DNA of 64,000 nucleotides from NCBI GenBank assembly GCA_002361935.1, contig DESD01000016.1:1-64000 (forward strand). The letters run 5' to 3'. Below the pieces are notes generated by a model. The model was not told the origin of the DNA, ran no database searches, and saw only the letters and a list, made by a program, of their open reading frames with translations. Positions 36,341 to 44,797 of the stretch are shown here, piece by piece. The position numbers and the translations under genes are program-made. Origin of the DNA: Ruminococcaceae bacterium UBA3323. Lineage in GTDB: Bacteria; Bacillota; Clostridia; Oscillospirales; Acutalibacteraceae. Every line of letters starts with the position of its first letter. Within the stretch, counting starts at the first letter, position 1.

Positions 36341-36375
36341 ATTAAATATAGGTGTGTTATACACCTATATTTAAT
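36341..36375. promoter_or_regulatory. perfect 15-bp-arm palindrome before the collagen-like gene
   Basis: ATTAAATATAGGTGT and its exact reverse complement flank GTTAT, and the right arm ends one base before the GGAGG of the next gene. There is no T-tract, so it is a poor intrinsic terminator. It may be an operator or an RNA hairpin controlling access to the ribosome binding site. Confidence 0.6.
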
Positions 36376-36390
36376 GGAGGATTATAAACT

Positions 36391-37389
36391 ATGCATTTGA
36401 ATACAAATATTTACAATGGAAATAATTGTGAAAATGAACGGAAATGTGATTGCGGCGTAACACATATCTGCTGCTGCGCACACGGAATCACAGGTCCAAC
36501 AGGTGCAACAGGTCCAACAGGTGCTACGGGTGCAACAGGTCCCGCCGGCGGTCCGACCGGCCCTGCCGGTGCAACAGGCGCTACTGGTCCAACAGGTTCA
36601 ACGGGTGCTACAGGTGTAACGGGAGCAACGGGACCTACGGGTGCCGCAGGAACCAACGGAGCTATGGGTCCAACGGGACCCACCGGCGCTACAGGTGCAA
36701 ACGGCATAGACGGAACAAACGGGGCTATGGGACCTACAGGACCTACAGGCGCTACTGGAGCCACCGGTCCAACCGGCGTAACAGGCGCCACGGGTGCTAC
36801 CGGTCCTACAGGTCCGACGGGTGCTAACGGTGCTACCGGTCCTACAGGCCCAACGGGTGCAACAGGCGCAAACGGTGCTACCGGTCCTACAGGTGCGACA
36901 GGCGCAGTGGGTGCAACCGGACCAACAGGTATTACCGGTCCGACAGGTCCTACAGGTCCTGAAGGAGATGGTTTAGCAGCATATGGCGGAAAATATAATG
37001 ATGCACCGCAGACGCTTAACCTTACACTCGGAGGCACAACAGTTGTTCCGCTTCCTACTAATATGGCATCTTCTAATGTAACCTATACCCCTGCAAACAG
37101 CATAACCATTGGCGAAACAGGCGTATATGAGATTAATTATTCAAGTAATTTATCAGCAGCTTTAGGAACAACGGTAACAATGGCTGTTCGCCGAAACGGA
37201 ACAAATATCCCATCAACCGTAATTTCAAGACTGCTTTCCGTTGGTGTAAGTTCATTATATAACGGAAGCACGATTGTAAATCTTACAGCAGGCGATGTTA
37301 TCAGTATGGCACTATCGGCACTCCTTGCCGTAGGTGTAACTCTTGGGAATGGTGTAAGCGCTACGCTTACTGTTAAAAAAATAGATTAA
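36391..37389 (+). CDS. collagen-like (Gly-X-Thr) surface/exosporium protein, BclA-type
   Basis: 332-aa protein. A short N-terminal region has clustered cysteines ([14 protein letters not shown], about 19-32). About 54 Gly-X-Y triplets follow (about 32-193, mostly GPT and GAT). The C-terminal globular domain (about 195-332) has a beta-rich BclA/TNF-like pattern, with [21 protein letters not shown] and a final [10 protein letters not shown]. Such proteins form trimeric filaments on spores and carry O-glycans on threonines. GGAGG is nine bases upstream. There is no signal peptide or LPXTG anchor, as expected for a protein assembled onto spores. The spore location is inferred. Confidence 0.9.
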   Translation: MHLNTNIYNGNNCENERKCDCGVTHICCCAHGITGPTGATGPTGATGATGPAGGPTGPAGATGATGPTGSTGATGVTGATGPTGAAGTNGAMGPTGPTGATGANGIDGTNGAMGPTGPTGATGATGPTGVTGATGATGPTGPTGANGATGPTGPTGATGANGATGPTGATGAVGATGPTGITGPTGPTGPEGDGLAAYGGKYNDAPQTLNLTLGGTTVVPLPTNMASSNVTYTPANSITIGETGVYEINYSSNLSAALGTTVTMAVRRNGTNIPSTVISRLLSVGVSSLYNGSTIVNLTAGDVISMALSALLAVGVTLGNGVSATLTVKKID

Positions 37390-37396
37390 TACAAAA

Positions 37397-37435
37397 AAGC
37401 TGTATGCGTGCTATACTCATACAGCTTAATTTTTT
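37397..37435 (+). terminator. terminator of the collagen-like gene
   Basis: AAGCTGTATG/CATACAGCTT stem followed by AATTTTTT. Confidence 0.85.
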
Positions 37436-37467
37436 AACAGATAATCCTTTATAATCTACTTAATGCA

Positions 37468-37495
37468 AAAAAGTATCCCCAAATCGAGGATACAT
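37468..37495 (-). terminator. leftward terminator after the small ORF
   Basis: On the minus strand GTATCCTC-GATTT-GGGGATAC is followed by TTTTTTGC. It marks the end of a transcript coming from the right that is separate from tmRNA, which has its own terminator. Confidence 0.65.
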
Positions 37496-37523
37496 ATACT
37501 TCATATTCACACTATGGATTGCA

Positions 37524-37580
37524 TTAAGATACTAAATGCGAGCAAATGATATCCTCAAAAGAGTTTATTAATTTTATCAT
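37524..37580 (-). CDS. possible 18-aa small protein or leader peptide
   Basis: An ATG at 37580 preceded by AGGTGAGTAAT opens an 18-codon frame, MIKLINSFEDIICSHLVS, ending in TAA at 37524. Upstream a TTGACT at 37634-37629 could be a -35 box, with a weak -10 (TAATAG) 17 bp on. A terminator follows at 37468-37495. The stop region CTTAATGCAA is exactly complementary to TTGCATTAAG just past the terminator, giving a possible alternative fold. No gene lies downstream in this direction. It could be a real micropeptide, a small RNA or chance. Confidence 0.4.
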   Translation of the reverse strand: MIKLINSFEDIICSHLVS

Positions 37581-37687
37581 ATTACTCACCTGCCTTTTTT
37601 ATATTCTATTAACATACTGCATTTAAAAAGTCAATTTCGGAAAAGATACCATATAACAGCGTTTTCGATTACATTTTATCATAATAA

Positions 37688-37711
37688 AAAAGCACCAAAA
37701 ATGGTGCTTTT
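37688..37711 (-). terminator. terminator of tmRNA
   Basis: AAAAGCACCA/TGGTGCTTTT, read leftward followed by TTTTAT. Confidence 0.85.
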
Positions 37712-37717
37712 CTATTA

Positions 37718-38070
37718 TGGTGGAGATGGCGGTAATCGAAACCGCGTCCTAAAGCATATCCTCAAGGCTTTCTTCGTGTACAGTTTGTTCTTTAAGTTAT
37801 CCCCTCACAAAACGGCAGCAAACAGCCTTTTTGCTACGGTAGGCTCTTATACCTGATGAAAGCCGAGCCAATCTTTCATTCATGTTCGCCACTAAGTCGA
37901 CGCCTTATTCAGAGCCGTGGCACTCACTGATAAGACGAAAGCTGCAATCAGGCAGCTAAAGCTACTGAATTATTTTTGTCAGTTAATTTTAAAGTGTTAC
38001 TTTTAAAGCGGTGCAACTCCGCTACACGCTTACCAAGATTCCCTGCCCCAGTCGAAATCCTTTCATCCCC
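37718..38070 (-). ncRNA. ssrA: transfer-messenger RNA
   Basis: On the minus strand the 5' end GGGGATGAAAGGATTTCGAC and the 3' end CGATTACCGCCATCTCCACCA are standard tmRNA ends; GGGGATG pairs with CATCTCC and the CCA is encoded. Its tag frame reads (D)KNNSVALAA then TGA, with the conserved ALAA protease signal. About 353 nt. It rescues stalled ribosomes together with SmpB, encoded immediately upstream on the same strand. Confidence 0.95.
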
Positions 38071-38098
38071 ATATTTAATTACACGCAAAAAAAATGTT

Positions 38099-38572
38099 TT
38101 AATATCGTTCCTTCAAAGCCCTGTCTATCGTTCTTTCAGCATCTCTTTTGGCGGCAACCTCACGTTTATCATGAAGCTTTTTGCCCTTGCAAAGCCCGAT
38201 TTCAAGCTTTGCCCTGCCATTCTTAATATAAAGCTGAAGCGGAACAATACTTAAGCCCTGCTGCTGGCTTTGGCCAAACAGCTTCATAATTTCCTTTTTA
38301 TGAAGCAGAAGCCTTTTCTTTCTCATCGGATCCCTATTAAAAATATTGCCCTGCTCATATGGTGAAATATGCATACCGATTGCAAACATTTCCCCATTAT
38401 CAACACTGCAGAAGGAATCCTTTAAATTAACTCTGCCGTTTCGGATGGATTTAATCTCTGTTCCGTAAAGCTCAATACCCGCTTCATAGGTTTCAAGAAC
38501 AAAATAATCGTGATAAGCTTTTTTATTTCTTGCGATTACCTGTTCTGTTTCCTTTTTATCCAAGCCTATCAC
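38099..38572 (-). CDS. smpB: SsrA-binding protein SmpB
   Basis: 157-aa OB-fold protein that delivers tmRNA to stalled ribosomes. Signatures are [39 protein letters not shown] and the C-terminal basic tail ([22 protein letters not shown]). It is adjacent to ssrA on the same strand, as in many Firmicutes. Confidence 0.96.
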   Translation of the reverse strand: MIGLDKKETEQVIARNKKAYHDYFVLETYEAGIELYGTEIKSIRNGRVNLKDSFCSVDNGEMFAIGMHISPYEQGNIFNRDPMRKKRLLLHKKEIMKLFGQSQQQGLSIVPLQLYIKNGRAKLEIGLCKGKKLHDKREVAAKRDAERTIDRALKERY

Positions 38573-38652
38573 TCCTTTTTACCGAGCAACGAAAAAAGCT
38601 GTTATAATATGGTTCAGCCGATTGTTTTTCATTGCATCATTTTAAATCTTAG

Positions 38653-39252
38653 TTAAATAAGACTTCTTCCCTCAATTGCTCTTGAAAGGGTAACCTCATC
38701 TGCATATTCAAGATCACCGCCGACAGGAACACCATAGGCAAGCCTTGAAACAGCTATACCCATCGGCTTAAGCAAGCGGCTGATATACATCGCAGTTGCT
38801 TCACCCTCAACAGTAGGGTTTGTTGCCATAATAACCTCTTTCACCTCGCCGTCTGAAAGGCGGGCAAGAAGCTCTTTAATTCTTATCTGATCCGGGCCTT
38901 TATTCTCCATAGGCGAAATTGCGCCATGCAGAACATGATATGTTCCCTTAATAATATGTGTTCTTTCGATTGCCATAACATCACGCGGATCTTCAACAAC
39001 ACAGATTTCGCTTTTATCTCTTTTTTCATTTTTACAGATAGAGCACAAATCATCATCCGCAAGGTTACAGCAGATTTTACATTGCTTGATTTTTGTGTGG
39101 GCATCTGTTATTGCCGTTGCAAAAGCATTTGCCTCTTCATCACTTAAACCAAGCACATAATACGCCATTCGCTGAGCAGATTTATGCCCTATGCCCTGCA
39201 TTCTCTCAAACTGATCTATCAAATTCTGAAGAGGCGCCAAATTATAAGCCAT
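38653..39252 (-). CDS. recR: recombination mediator protein RecR
   Basis: 199-aa DNA repair protein of the RecFOR pathway. A helix-hairpin-helix (GIGHKSAQRMAYYVLGL), a zinc finger of four cysteines (CKICCNLADDDLCSIC, about 57-72) and a Toprim domain (ICVVEDPRDVMAIE) appear in order. It lies downstream of ybaB and dnaX, the conserved operon. Confidence 0.97.
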   Translation of the reverse strand: MAYNLAPLQNLIDQFERMQGIGHKSAQRMAYYVLGLSDEEANAFATAITDAHTKIKQCKICCNLADDDLCSICKNEKRDKSEICVVEDPRDVMAIERTHIIKGTYHVLHGAISPMENKGPDQIRIKELLARLSDGEVKEVIMATNPTVEGEATAMYISRLLKPMGIAVSRLAYGVPVGGDLEYADEVTLSRAIEGRSLI

Positions 39253-39271
39253 AGCTACTCCTTAATGCTTT

Positions 39272-39616
39272 TTAAAGTCCCGGGATATTCAATCCGCCTG
39301 TAACAGACTGAAGCTCACGTTCTGATTCTTCCTCAATCTGGCGCATAGCTTCATTGAGCGCAGCAACAAGCATATCTTCCAGCATTTCTACATCTTCAGG
39401 ATCAACAACTTCGGGATTTATGCCAATAGCCTTAATCTCATGCTTTCCTGTTACGGTAACCTCTACCATACCGCCGCCGGATGAAACAATATATTCCTTT
39501 TCTGCAAGCTCAGCCTGCTTCTTTTCAATATTTTCCTGCATTTTCTGCGCCTGTCTGAGCATATTCTGCATATTCTGCGGGCCTCCGCCCATTCCCTGTG
39601 GAAGTCTTGCCTTCAT
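39272..39616 (-). CDS. YbaB/EbfC family nucleoid-associated protein
   Basis: 114-aa DNA-binding protein. A Met/Gln-rich N-terminal helix (QNMQNMLRQAQKMQENIEKKQAELAEKEY) precedes the conserved GGGMVEVTVTGKHEIKAIGINPEVVDPEDVEMLEDM core. It is located between dnaX and recR as usual. Confidence 0.95.
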   Translation of the reverse strand: MKARLPQGMGGGPQNMQNMLRQAQKMQENIEKKQAELAEKEYIVSSGGGMVEVTVTGKHEIKAIGINPEVVDPEDVEMLEDMLVAALNEAMRQIEEESERELQSVTGGLNIPGL

Positions 39617-39639
39617 ATTTCTTCTCCTTTATTTTAAAT

Positions 39640-41373
39640 TTATTCAATATTTACATTAATATTGCCCTGTGCTTTGGAAATTAAATCTTCAAGAGGGTCT
39701 TTTTTTTCATTTTTCTCTTCGCTGTTTCTAAAAATTCCAAGCTTATACCGCTTGCCCGTAACATCAAAAACAGCCTGCCTGATTGCTTTTTTATGCGTTG
39801 GCATAGCTATAAACTGCTTAAGCATCGGATTCGAGCTTTCAAAAAGAAAATACTCTCCCCTTATATATGCTGTTGCACCATTTAAAATACCATAAATTCC
39901 GATATCGGTTTTATAGATAATTTCCATAAATTCAGCCCATTCGGCAAATTCTGTCTGAACAATCTCCTGCTGTGGTTCAGGTACCGTTTCAGCAGGCGGT
40001 TCCTGAACAGGAGGTGCCTCTGCCGTAACTTCATCAAACGGCGGCTCAAACGCAATTTCAGGTTTTAAAGCTTCGTTGCTTTCAACCGGCTTTTCAATAT
40101 CAAAGTTTTCCTGCTTCTCTGCCCTTTCCTTTTCGGAAGAAACAGACTGAACCTGTGGTATACTTTCAGCCTTCGTCTGTTCAGAACTTACAACCGTTTT
40201 AACAGGCTGTGACGGAGATAGGCTTACTCCGTTTTTAACCGCTCTTTCAAGAGATGCAATTCTGTCCAGAACAGCCTCCGGCGAAGAATCAAGCTTTGGC
40301 TGACACAGCTTTACAAAGCACATTTCCATTTCAATACGGGCATTTGCTCCGCCTTTAATAACCGTTAAAGTATTCTGAAATAAATCCAAGGCAAAAATAA
40401 CCTTTGCAAGCGTAAAGCTTTCCGTGCTTTTTACAATTGTATCATATTCATCATCGGTACAGATAATAAGTTCTCTGCTTTTCTTAACAGTTTTAACAAT
40501 AAGAAAATTTCTGAAATGATTGATCATTTCAACGCAAAGACGCTCCATATCATAGCTGTTCTGATGCAGCCTGCTGATAACATTCAACGCATCACCGCTG
40601 CTTTGATTGCAAACGGCGTCCGAAAGCTCATACAATGCTTCCCTGCCCGCAATTCCGGCAACCTCGGAAACAAGCCTTGAATCAATACGTCTGCCTCTGC
40701 CTGCACACTGATCAAGAATAGAGAGCGCATCTCGCATTCCGCCGTCTGCAATACGGGAGATAAGGATTGCCGCATCATCATCAAGCTGCATATTTTCAAA
40801 TCCTGCAACTTCCTTTAGCCTTAAGGCCATTGTTTCAGGCTGAATACGCTTGAAATCAAAGCGCTGGCATCGGGAAAGGATGGTTGCAGGCAGCATATGC
40901 ACCTCTGTTGTTGCAAGAATAAAGATAACATGCTCGGGCGGCTCTTCAAGCGTTTTTAAAAGCGCATTAAACGCTCCCTTGGAAAGCATATGAACCTCAT
41001 CAATAATATAAACACGGTATCTGCCCCTGGTTGGAGTATAATTGGCTTCCTCCCTTAAATCACGGATGTTATCAACACCGTTGTTTGAAGCGGCATCTAT
41101 TTCAACAACATCATAAATGCTGCCGCTGTCAAGACCTTTGCAGACCTCACAGACATTGCAGGGCTCGCCGTTTTCGTTATGTTCGCAGTTTACAGCCTTT
41201 GCAAGAATTTTAGCACAGGTGGTTTTACCTGTTCCTCTTGACCCTGTAAAAAGATAAGCATGGGATATTCTGTTTTCTTTAATTTCATTAATCAGTGTTG
41301 ATGTAACATGCTCCTGCCCGTATACATCCGAAAACACTTTAGGCCGATATTTTCGATATAAAACCTGATACAT
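39640..41373 (-). CDS. dnaX: DNA polymerase III subunit gamma/tau
   Basis: 577-aa clamp-loader ATPase. The AAA domain has Walker A GSRGTGKTTCAK (about 45-56), a zinc-binding set of cysteines (CEHNENGEPCNVCEVC), DEVHMLS (Walker B) and the sensor 1 segment FILATTE. A collar domain follows, then a Pro/Glu-rich linker (about 400-470) and a C-terminal domain. The ATG at 41373 (MYQVLYRKYRP) fits the GGTGGG site; a GTG three codons earlier is less likely. The SRP RNA gene lies just upstream. Confidence 0.96.
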   Translation of the reverse strand: MYQVLYRKYRPKVFSDVYGQEHVTSTLINEIKENRISHAYLFTGSRGTGKTTCAKILAKAVNCEHNENGEPCNVCEVCKGLDSGSIYDVVEIDAASNNGVDNIRDLREEANYTPTRGRYRVYIIDEVHMLSKGAFNALLKTLEEPPEHVIFILATTEVHMLPATILSRCQRFDFKRIQPETMALRLKEVAGFENMQLDDDAAILISRIADGGMRDALSILDQCAGRGRRIDSRLVSEVAGIAGREALYELSDAVCNQSSGDALNVISRLHQNSYDMERLCVEMINHFRNFLIVKTVKKSRELIICTDDEYDTIVKSTESFTLAKVIFALDLFQNTLTVIKGGANARIEMEMCFVKLCQPKLDSSPEAVLDRIASLERAVKNGVSLSPSQPVKTVVSSEQTKAESIPQVQSVSSEKERAEKQENFDIEKPVESNEALKPEIAFEPPFDEVTAEAPPVQEPPAETVPEPQQEIVQTEFAEWAEFMEIIYKTDIGIYGILNGATAYIRGEYFLFESSNPMLKQFIAMPTHKKAIRQAVFDVTGKRYKLGIFRNSEEKNEKKDPLEDLISKAQGNINVNIE

Positions 41374-41402
41374 AATTCCCACCGCCTTTTAAACAAAAAA
41401 AT

Positions 41403-41543
41403 GCAGTTGCATTCTTAACGTAACGTACAGACTTGTCTGCGGCGCACAGAATAATCCACTTATTGCTGCTCGGTTCCCCGCCTGACAAGGTTCGTAGCAT
41501 CCCGTCGCACAGGGCCCATACGCTACGCTAAAAATGCAACCGC
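41403..41543 (-). ncRNA. ffs: signal recognition particle RNA
   Basis: Read leftward, the ends GCGGTTGCATTTTTAGCG and CGTTAAGAATGCAACTGC pair into a long stem. The apical domain holds GTCAGGCGGGGAACCGAGCAGC, the helix 8 core with a GGAA tetraloop closed by CGG/CCG and the conserved AGCAG side. A T-run follows (41395-41401). Position directly upstream of dnaX is the typical Firmicutes location. About 141 nt. Confidence 0.85.
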
Positions 41544-41669
41544 TTATACTAATGATAATATTATAATAACCACAATCTGTTTCCGAAATCGGAAATTCGG
41601 GCAGATTGGTGAATGCCTTGATATATTTTTCTCCGCTCTGCGATAGATTAGATATATTATAAACTATTT

Positions 41670-42170
41670 TTACTCTGAAATCAATACCTTTTCTATTTCA
41701 GCAAAATAGATATAATGCATATCGTTATCACTATACCATTTTTCCTTGATATCCGTATCAATAAAGCCTTTTTCATCAAGAAGCTGACAGGCCATTTTTC
41801 TGCATATCAAAACAATTTTTGCTTCCTTGAAATAAGGCGCATTTTCCGTATAAACAGGCGTAAGCCCCGTTTCCTTTATCTTATCATAATCTCTTCCGCT
41901 TTTCGAGCCGCAAAATTTTAAAGCATCCCTGCTTTCATCCTTCATGAAGCAAAGTGAAAAATGTGTTTCGTTATCCACTAATCCCTTGGTATATCTGCTT
42001 TCACGAACATAAACCGTTGCCGTATCCTTGCCCCAAAGCTCACCGATACCTCCCCATGATACTGTCATGGGATTGCAGCCTTCACCATCCCTTGCAGTAA
42101 GAAGCGCCCAATCATTTGCAATCAGCCTTACTGCATTTTCCTTTATCTCTCTTACATTTATTTCTTTCAT
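41670..42170 (-). CDS. flavin reductase-like FMN-binding protein
   Basis: 166-aa protein of the split-barrel flavin reductase (DIM6/NTAB) family. NPMTVSWGGIGELWGKDTATVYVRESRYT is the FMN-binding signature. It is expected to bind FMN and act as a flavin reductase or small electron carrier; the partner is unknown. AGAGGTG sets the ATG at 42170 over a GTG three codons earlier. It is transcribed alone. Confidence 0.88.
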   Translation of the reverse strand: MKEINVREIKENAVRLIANDWALLTARDGEGCNPMTVSWGGIGELWGKDTATVYVRESRYTKGLVDNETHFSLCFMKDESRDALKFCGSKSGRDYDKIKETGLTPVYTENAPYFKEAKIVLICRKMACQLLDEKGFIDTDIKEKWYSDNDMHYIYFAEIEKVLISE

Positions 42171-42244
42171 ATATAACACCTCTTTAATATTATATTAAAC
42201 CAACATTTAAAATCAACCAAAAGCATTTTTCAAATATAAAAAGC

Positions 42245-42266
42245 GGGACGATGCGGGCACCGTCCC
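42245..42266 (-). terminator. GC-rich hairpin downstream of DUF2207 gene
   Basis: GGGACG-ATGCGGGCAC-CGTCCC. Read leftward it is followed by GCTTTTTAT. The GC-rich hairpin with a flanking CCCCTAC resembles short dispersed palindromes common in related genomes, so it may be both a repeat and a terminator. Confidence 0.6.
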
Positions 42267-42314
42267 CTACAAATATTTATAAATTATATACCTTCGGATA
42301 ATGATTTAAAGAAC

Positions 42315-44048
42315 TTACCAGCTTCCGCCGCCGCCACCGCCGGAACCGCCGCCTGCGAAACCGCCACCGCCGCCCGAAAAGCTTCCGCCTGACGAGCTTT
42401 GAGGTGCAGATGTCATAGATGCTGCGGCTGAATTATAAGTGCTGTTCATAAAATGCCAGAACATCATTCTGTCAAATGCCGAACCGCCGTACCACTGAGG
42501 AGGTTCAAGGGCAATACTTTCAAAATTCTTTGTCCATTTATCCGACACACCCAACACATATGCATAAGGAAGAATATCATAATAATATTCAGGATTTTCA
42601 TCTACAAGAGTTTCAAGCCTTTCCTTTTCGGCAGTTTCAAGGAATTTTTTAAAGCCCATTATTCTTTGAAGATATTCATGCCCCTTATCTGTTCTTCTTC
42701 TGATAAAGAAGGAGAACACAAGCGAAACAATTGCTGTTATGATTCCTGCAGCAAGTGCAATGGTTTTTTCACTGCCGCCGATTGTTCCCGAATGAATAAA
42801 GCAGGCTGCTATGCCGCTTGCAACGGAAAGCAAAACGCCAAGCACAACAAACCTCTGGGATTTCACATCGAAAACCAACTTTCTGTTTTCAGCGGTATTA
42901 ACCATATCCGTTATTTTTTCTATAGTTTTATAAAACTTATTCTGCAGGTCCTTTGAAGTTACGCTTGTTTTATTTTTAAACAAGCCGTTAAAGAAAACAT
43001 GTTTGCACTTGTCATGCCCATTATATGTCTGTTTAACACGCTCAATTACAAAATCTGTTTTTAAGCCGATAAGCTTTTTCTGCTCGGTCTGATTGATTTT
43101 GATATAGCCCTCATTTGCAAGCTCTATCATAAGCGGAATCGTATCTCTGCCTGTAATCATGCCGTTTTTCCAAAAAGCAACATCAAGACTGCTCATATGA
43201 TCCGGAGGGTAGAATTCAACCACCTCTATAACCTTTTTATCTCTGCCGAATTTAAACCAAAGAACAAAAACAGCTATCAGAACAGCCAACGGAATAAACA
43301 CCATTGCTGCCAGCCTTGCATAATAAGCTGCCATATTAAAATAGAAGTATCCCTCGGGAAGTTCAAGCCTTAAGGTTAATGCCTCATATGGTTCCAATTC
43401 CTTTGTTACCTTGCCGCTGATTTCATTTCCGACAACTTCATACTGTATTGTATCCGTGCCGACAGTGCCGTAAGCCCCTGTTGAAAGGCCAAGCTTTTTT
43501 GCATCAAATTCCTTTGGCATAGAAACATTAAAGGTTACTTTATCAATATACGTATCCCATTCGGAACCGATAATATTGAAGTAAAGTTCATCAAAGCCCT
43601 CACCGATATCCCTGCCCATAACATAGGAATAAGATATGGAATAGTCGTGCGGTCCAAGAACCGTTCTGTCCTCATCACCTATCTGAACAACATAGTAATT
43701 TCCTTCTGTATACGTGTCATAATTATCACTCACGGAAACATTTTTTATCTTTGCTTCAGTAACACCTGTTGATCCGTCTGCCCGTTCAACATAATTCGCA
43801 GTTGGAATTTTCCTGAAAATTCCATGCTTCTCAACATTGAAATATGCAGAAATATTTTCAGTTATTTCAAGCGTATTGTTTTCAAGAACGTTTATGGAAA
43901 CATCATAACTTTCAAAATAATAATCTTTATAAGGATGCTTTTTGCCGCCGTAAAGATTAGCAAAATCATCGGCAAAAGCCGGAACGGTAGCGGAAACCAG
44001 AAGCAAAAGCACAGATATAAAAAGCAATATCCTATTAACGGATTTCAT
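42315..44048 (-). CDS. DUF2207 family membrane protein with Gly-rich C-terminus
   Basis: 577-aa protein. A signal peptide (ILLFISVLLLLVSATVPAFA) leads to an extracytoplasmic beta-rich DUF2207 domain (about 30-240: YDVSINVLENNTLEITENISAYF). A membrane helix follows (about 248-266), then a cytoplasmic region with two more helices (about 397-440), and a C-terminal tail of glycines and serines (SGGGGGGSW). It is co-transcribed with lemA, with which it overlaps by one base; this pairing is widespread. The function of the pair is not established, though an envelope role is likely. Confidence 0.9.
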   Translation of the reverse strand: MKSVNRILLFISVLLLLVSATVPAFADDFANLYGGKKHPYKDYYFESYDVSINVLENNTLEITENISAYFNVEKHGIFRKIPTANYVERADGSTGVTEAKIKNVSVSDNYDTYTEGNYYVVQIGDEDRTVLGPHDYSISYSYVMGRDIGEGFDELYFNIIGSEWDTYIDKVTFNVSMPKEFDAKKLGLSTGAYGTVGTDTIQYEVVGNEISGKVTKELEPYEALTLRLELPEGYFYFNMAAYYARLAAMVFIPLAVLIAVFVLWFKFGRDKKVIEVVEFYPPDHMSSLDVAFWKNGMITGRDTIPLMIELANEGYIKINQTEQKKLIGLKTDFVIERVKQTYNGHDKCKHVFFNGLFKNKTSVTSKDLQNKFYKTIEKITDMVNTAENRKLVFDVKSQRFVVLGVLLSVASGIAACFIHSGTIGGSEKTIALAAGIITAIVSLVFSFFIRRRTDKGHEYLQRIMGFKKFLETAEKERLETLVDENPEYYYDILPYAYVLGVSDKWTKNFESIALEPPQWYGGSAFDRMMFWHFMNSTYNSAAASMTSAPQSSSGGSFSGGGGGFAGGGSGGGGGGSW

Positions 44049-44611
44049 TAGAATTCCACCTTTACAGCTTCTCTTTCAGCAGTATTTTCAATGGCAAACA
44101 TCTGCTTTGCTTTAAAATGAAACATAGATGCAATTATGCTGGACGGAAACATCTGAACCTTATTATTATAAAGCTTAACAACTGCATTATAGAATTTTCT
44201 TGCATTTGCAATATCATTTTCCGTGCTGTTAAGCTGATTCTGAAGATTCATAAAATTCTGATTTGCTTTTAAATCCGGATACTGCTCCGCAACAACATTG
44301 ATGCTTGCTATGCCCCTTGAAATTTCCTTGTTTGCTTCAATTTTTTCTTCATCGGACAAATTGTTATATCCGCCGTTTCTTACAGCAATAACCTTTTCAA
44401 GTGTTTCAGCCTCGTGCTTTGCATAGCCCTTAACCGTTGAAACAAGATTGGGGATTAAATCCCAGCGCTTTTTAAGATAAACATCCATTGTTGCAAAAGC
44501 CTCATCAACAGAGTTCCTTTTTCTGATCAGTGCGTTATAGGTTGCTCCGATATAAATTGCAATAAGCAACAGAACAGCAACAATAACAACAGCAATAATA
44601 ATATGTTCCAT
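44048..44611 (-). CDS. LemA family protein
   Basis: 187-aa protein with an N-terminal membrane helix (IIIAVVIVAVLLLIAIYIGATY) followed by the helical LemA domain (NALIRKRNSVDEAFATMDVYLKKRWDLIPNLVSTVKGYAKHE). The role in bacteria is unclear. AAAGGA fits the ATG at 44611 better than the one two codons earlier. Its stop overlaps the start of the DUF2207 gene, so the two are coupled. Confidence 0.92.
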   Translation of the reverse strand: MEHIIIAVVIVAVLLLIAIYIGATYNALIRKRNSVDEAFATMDVYLKKRWDLIPNLVSTVKGYAKHEAETLEKVIAVRNGGYNNLSDEEKIEANKEISRGIASINVVAEQYPDLKANQNFMNLQNQLNSTENDIANARKFYNAVVKLYNNKVQMFPSSIIASMFHFKAKQMFAIENTAEREAVKVEF

Positions 44612-44749
44612 AATCATTTTCCTTTCTTATTTAAAACTATGATAATATTTTATCATACTGCAATATAATAAACAATATTTTTTCATCAGGAATTTAAGGA
44701 TTCATCTCAAAACATCCGAAACACGATATCTTAAACACACCGTTGCATG

Positions 44750-44778
44750 AAACAAAAACGGGCGGATACAATCCGCCC
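44750..44778 (-). terminator. terminator of uxuA-SDR operon
   Basis: GGGCGGAT-ACA-ATCCGCCC stem; read leftward it is followed by GTTTTTGTTT. Confidence 0.8.
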
Positions 44779-44797
44779 ATGCAAATAAATCTGATTT

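Noticed and set aside
36490..36970. Repetitive stretch that could be mistaken for a CRISPR or satellite array
   Set aside because: The repeats are 9-bp coding triplets for collagen, without constant repeat/unique spacer structure.
36411..37037. 208-aa open frame antisense to the collagen-like gene (Val-Pro-Gly rich)
   Set aside because: It is the mirror of the Gly-X-Thr repeats: low-complexity codons leave the opposite strand open. It has no ribosome binding site.
37976..38254. Open frames across the ssrA/smpB junction
   Set aside because: They overlap tmRNA and antisense smpB, both of which are well supported.
42245..42266. GC-rich hairpin considered as an IS end
   Set aside because: No transposase or target duplication nearby; better explained as terminator or short dispersed palindrome.
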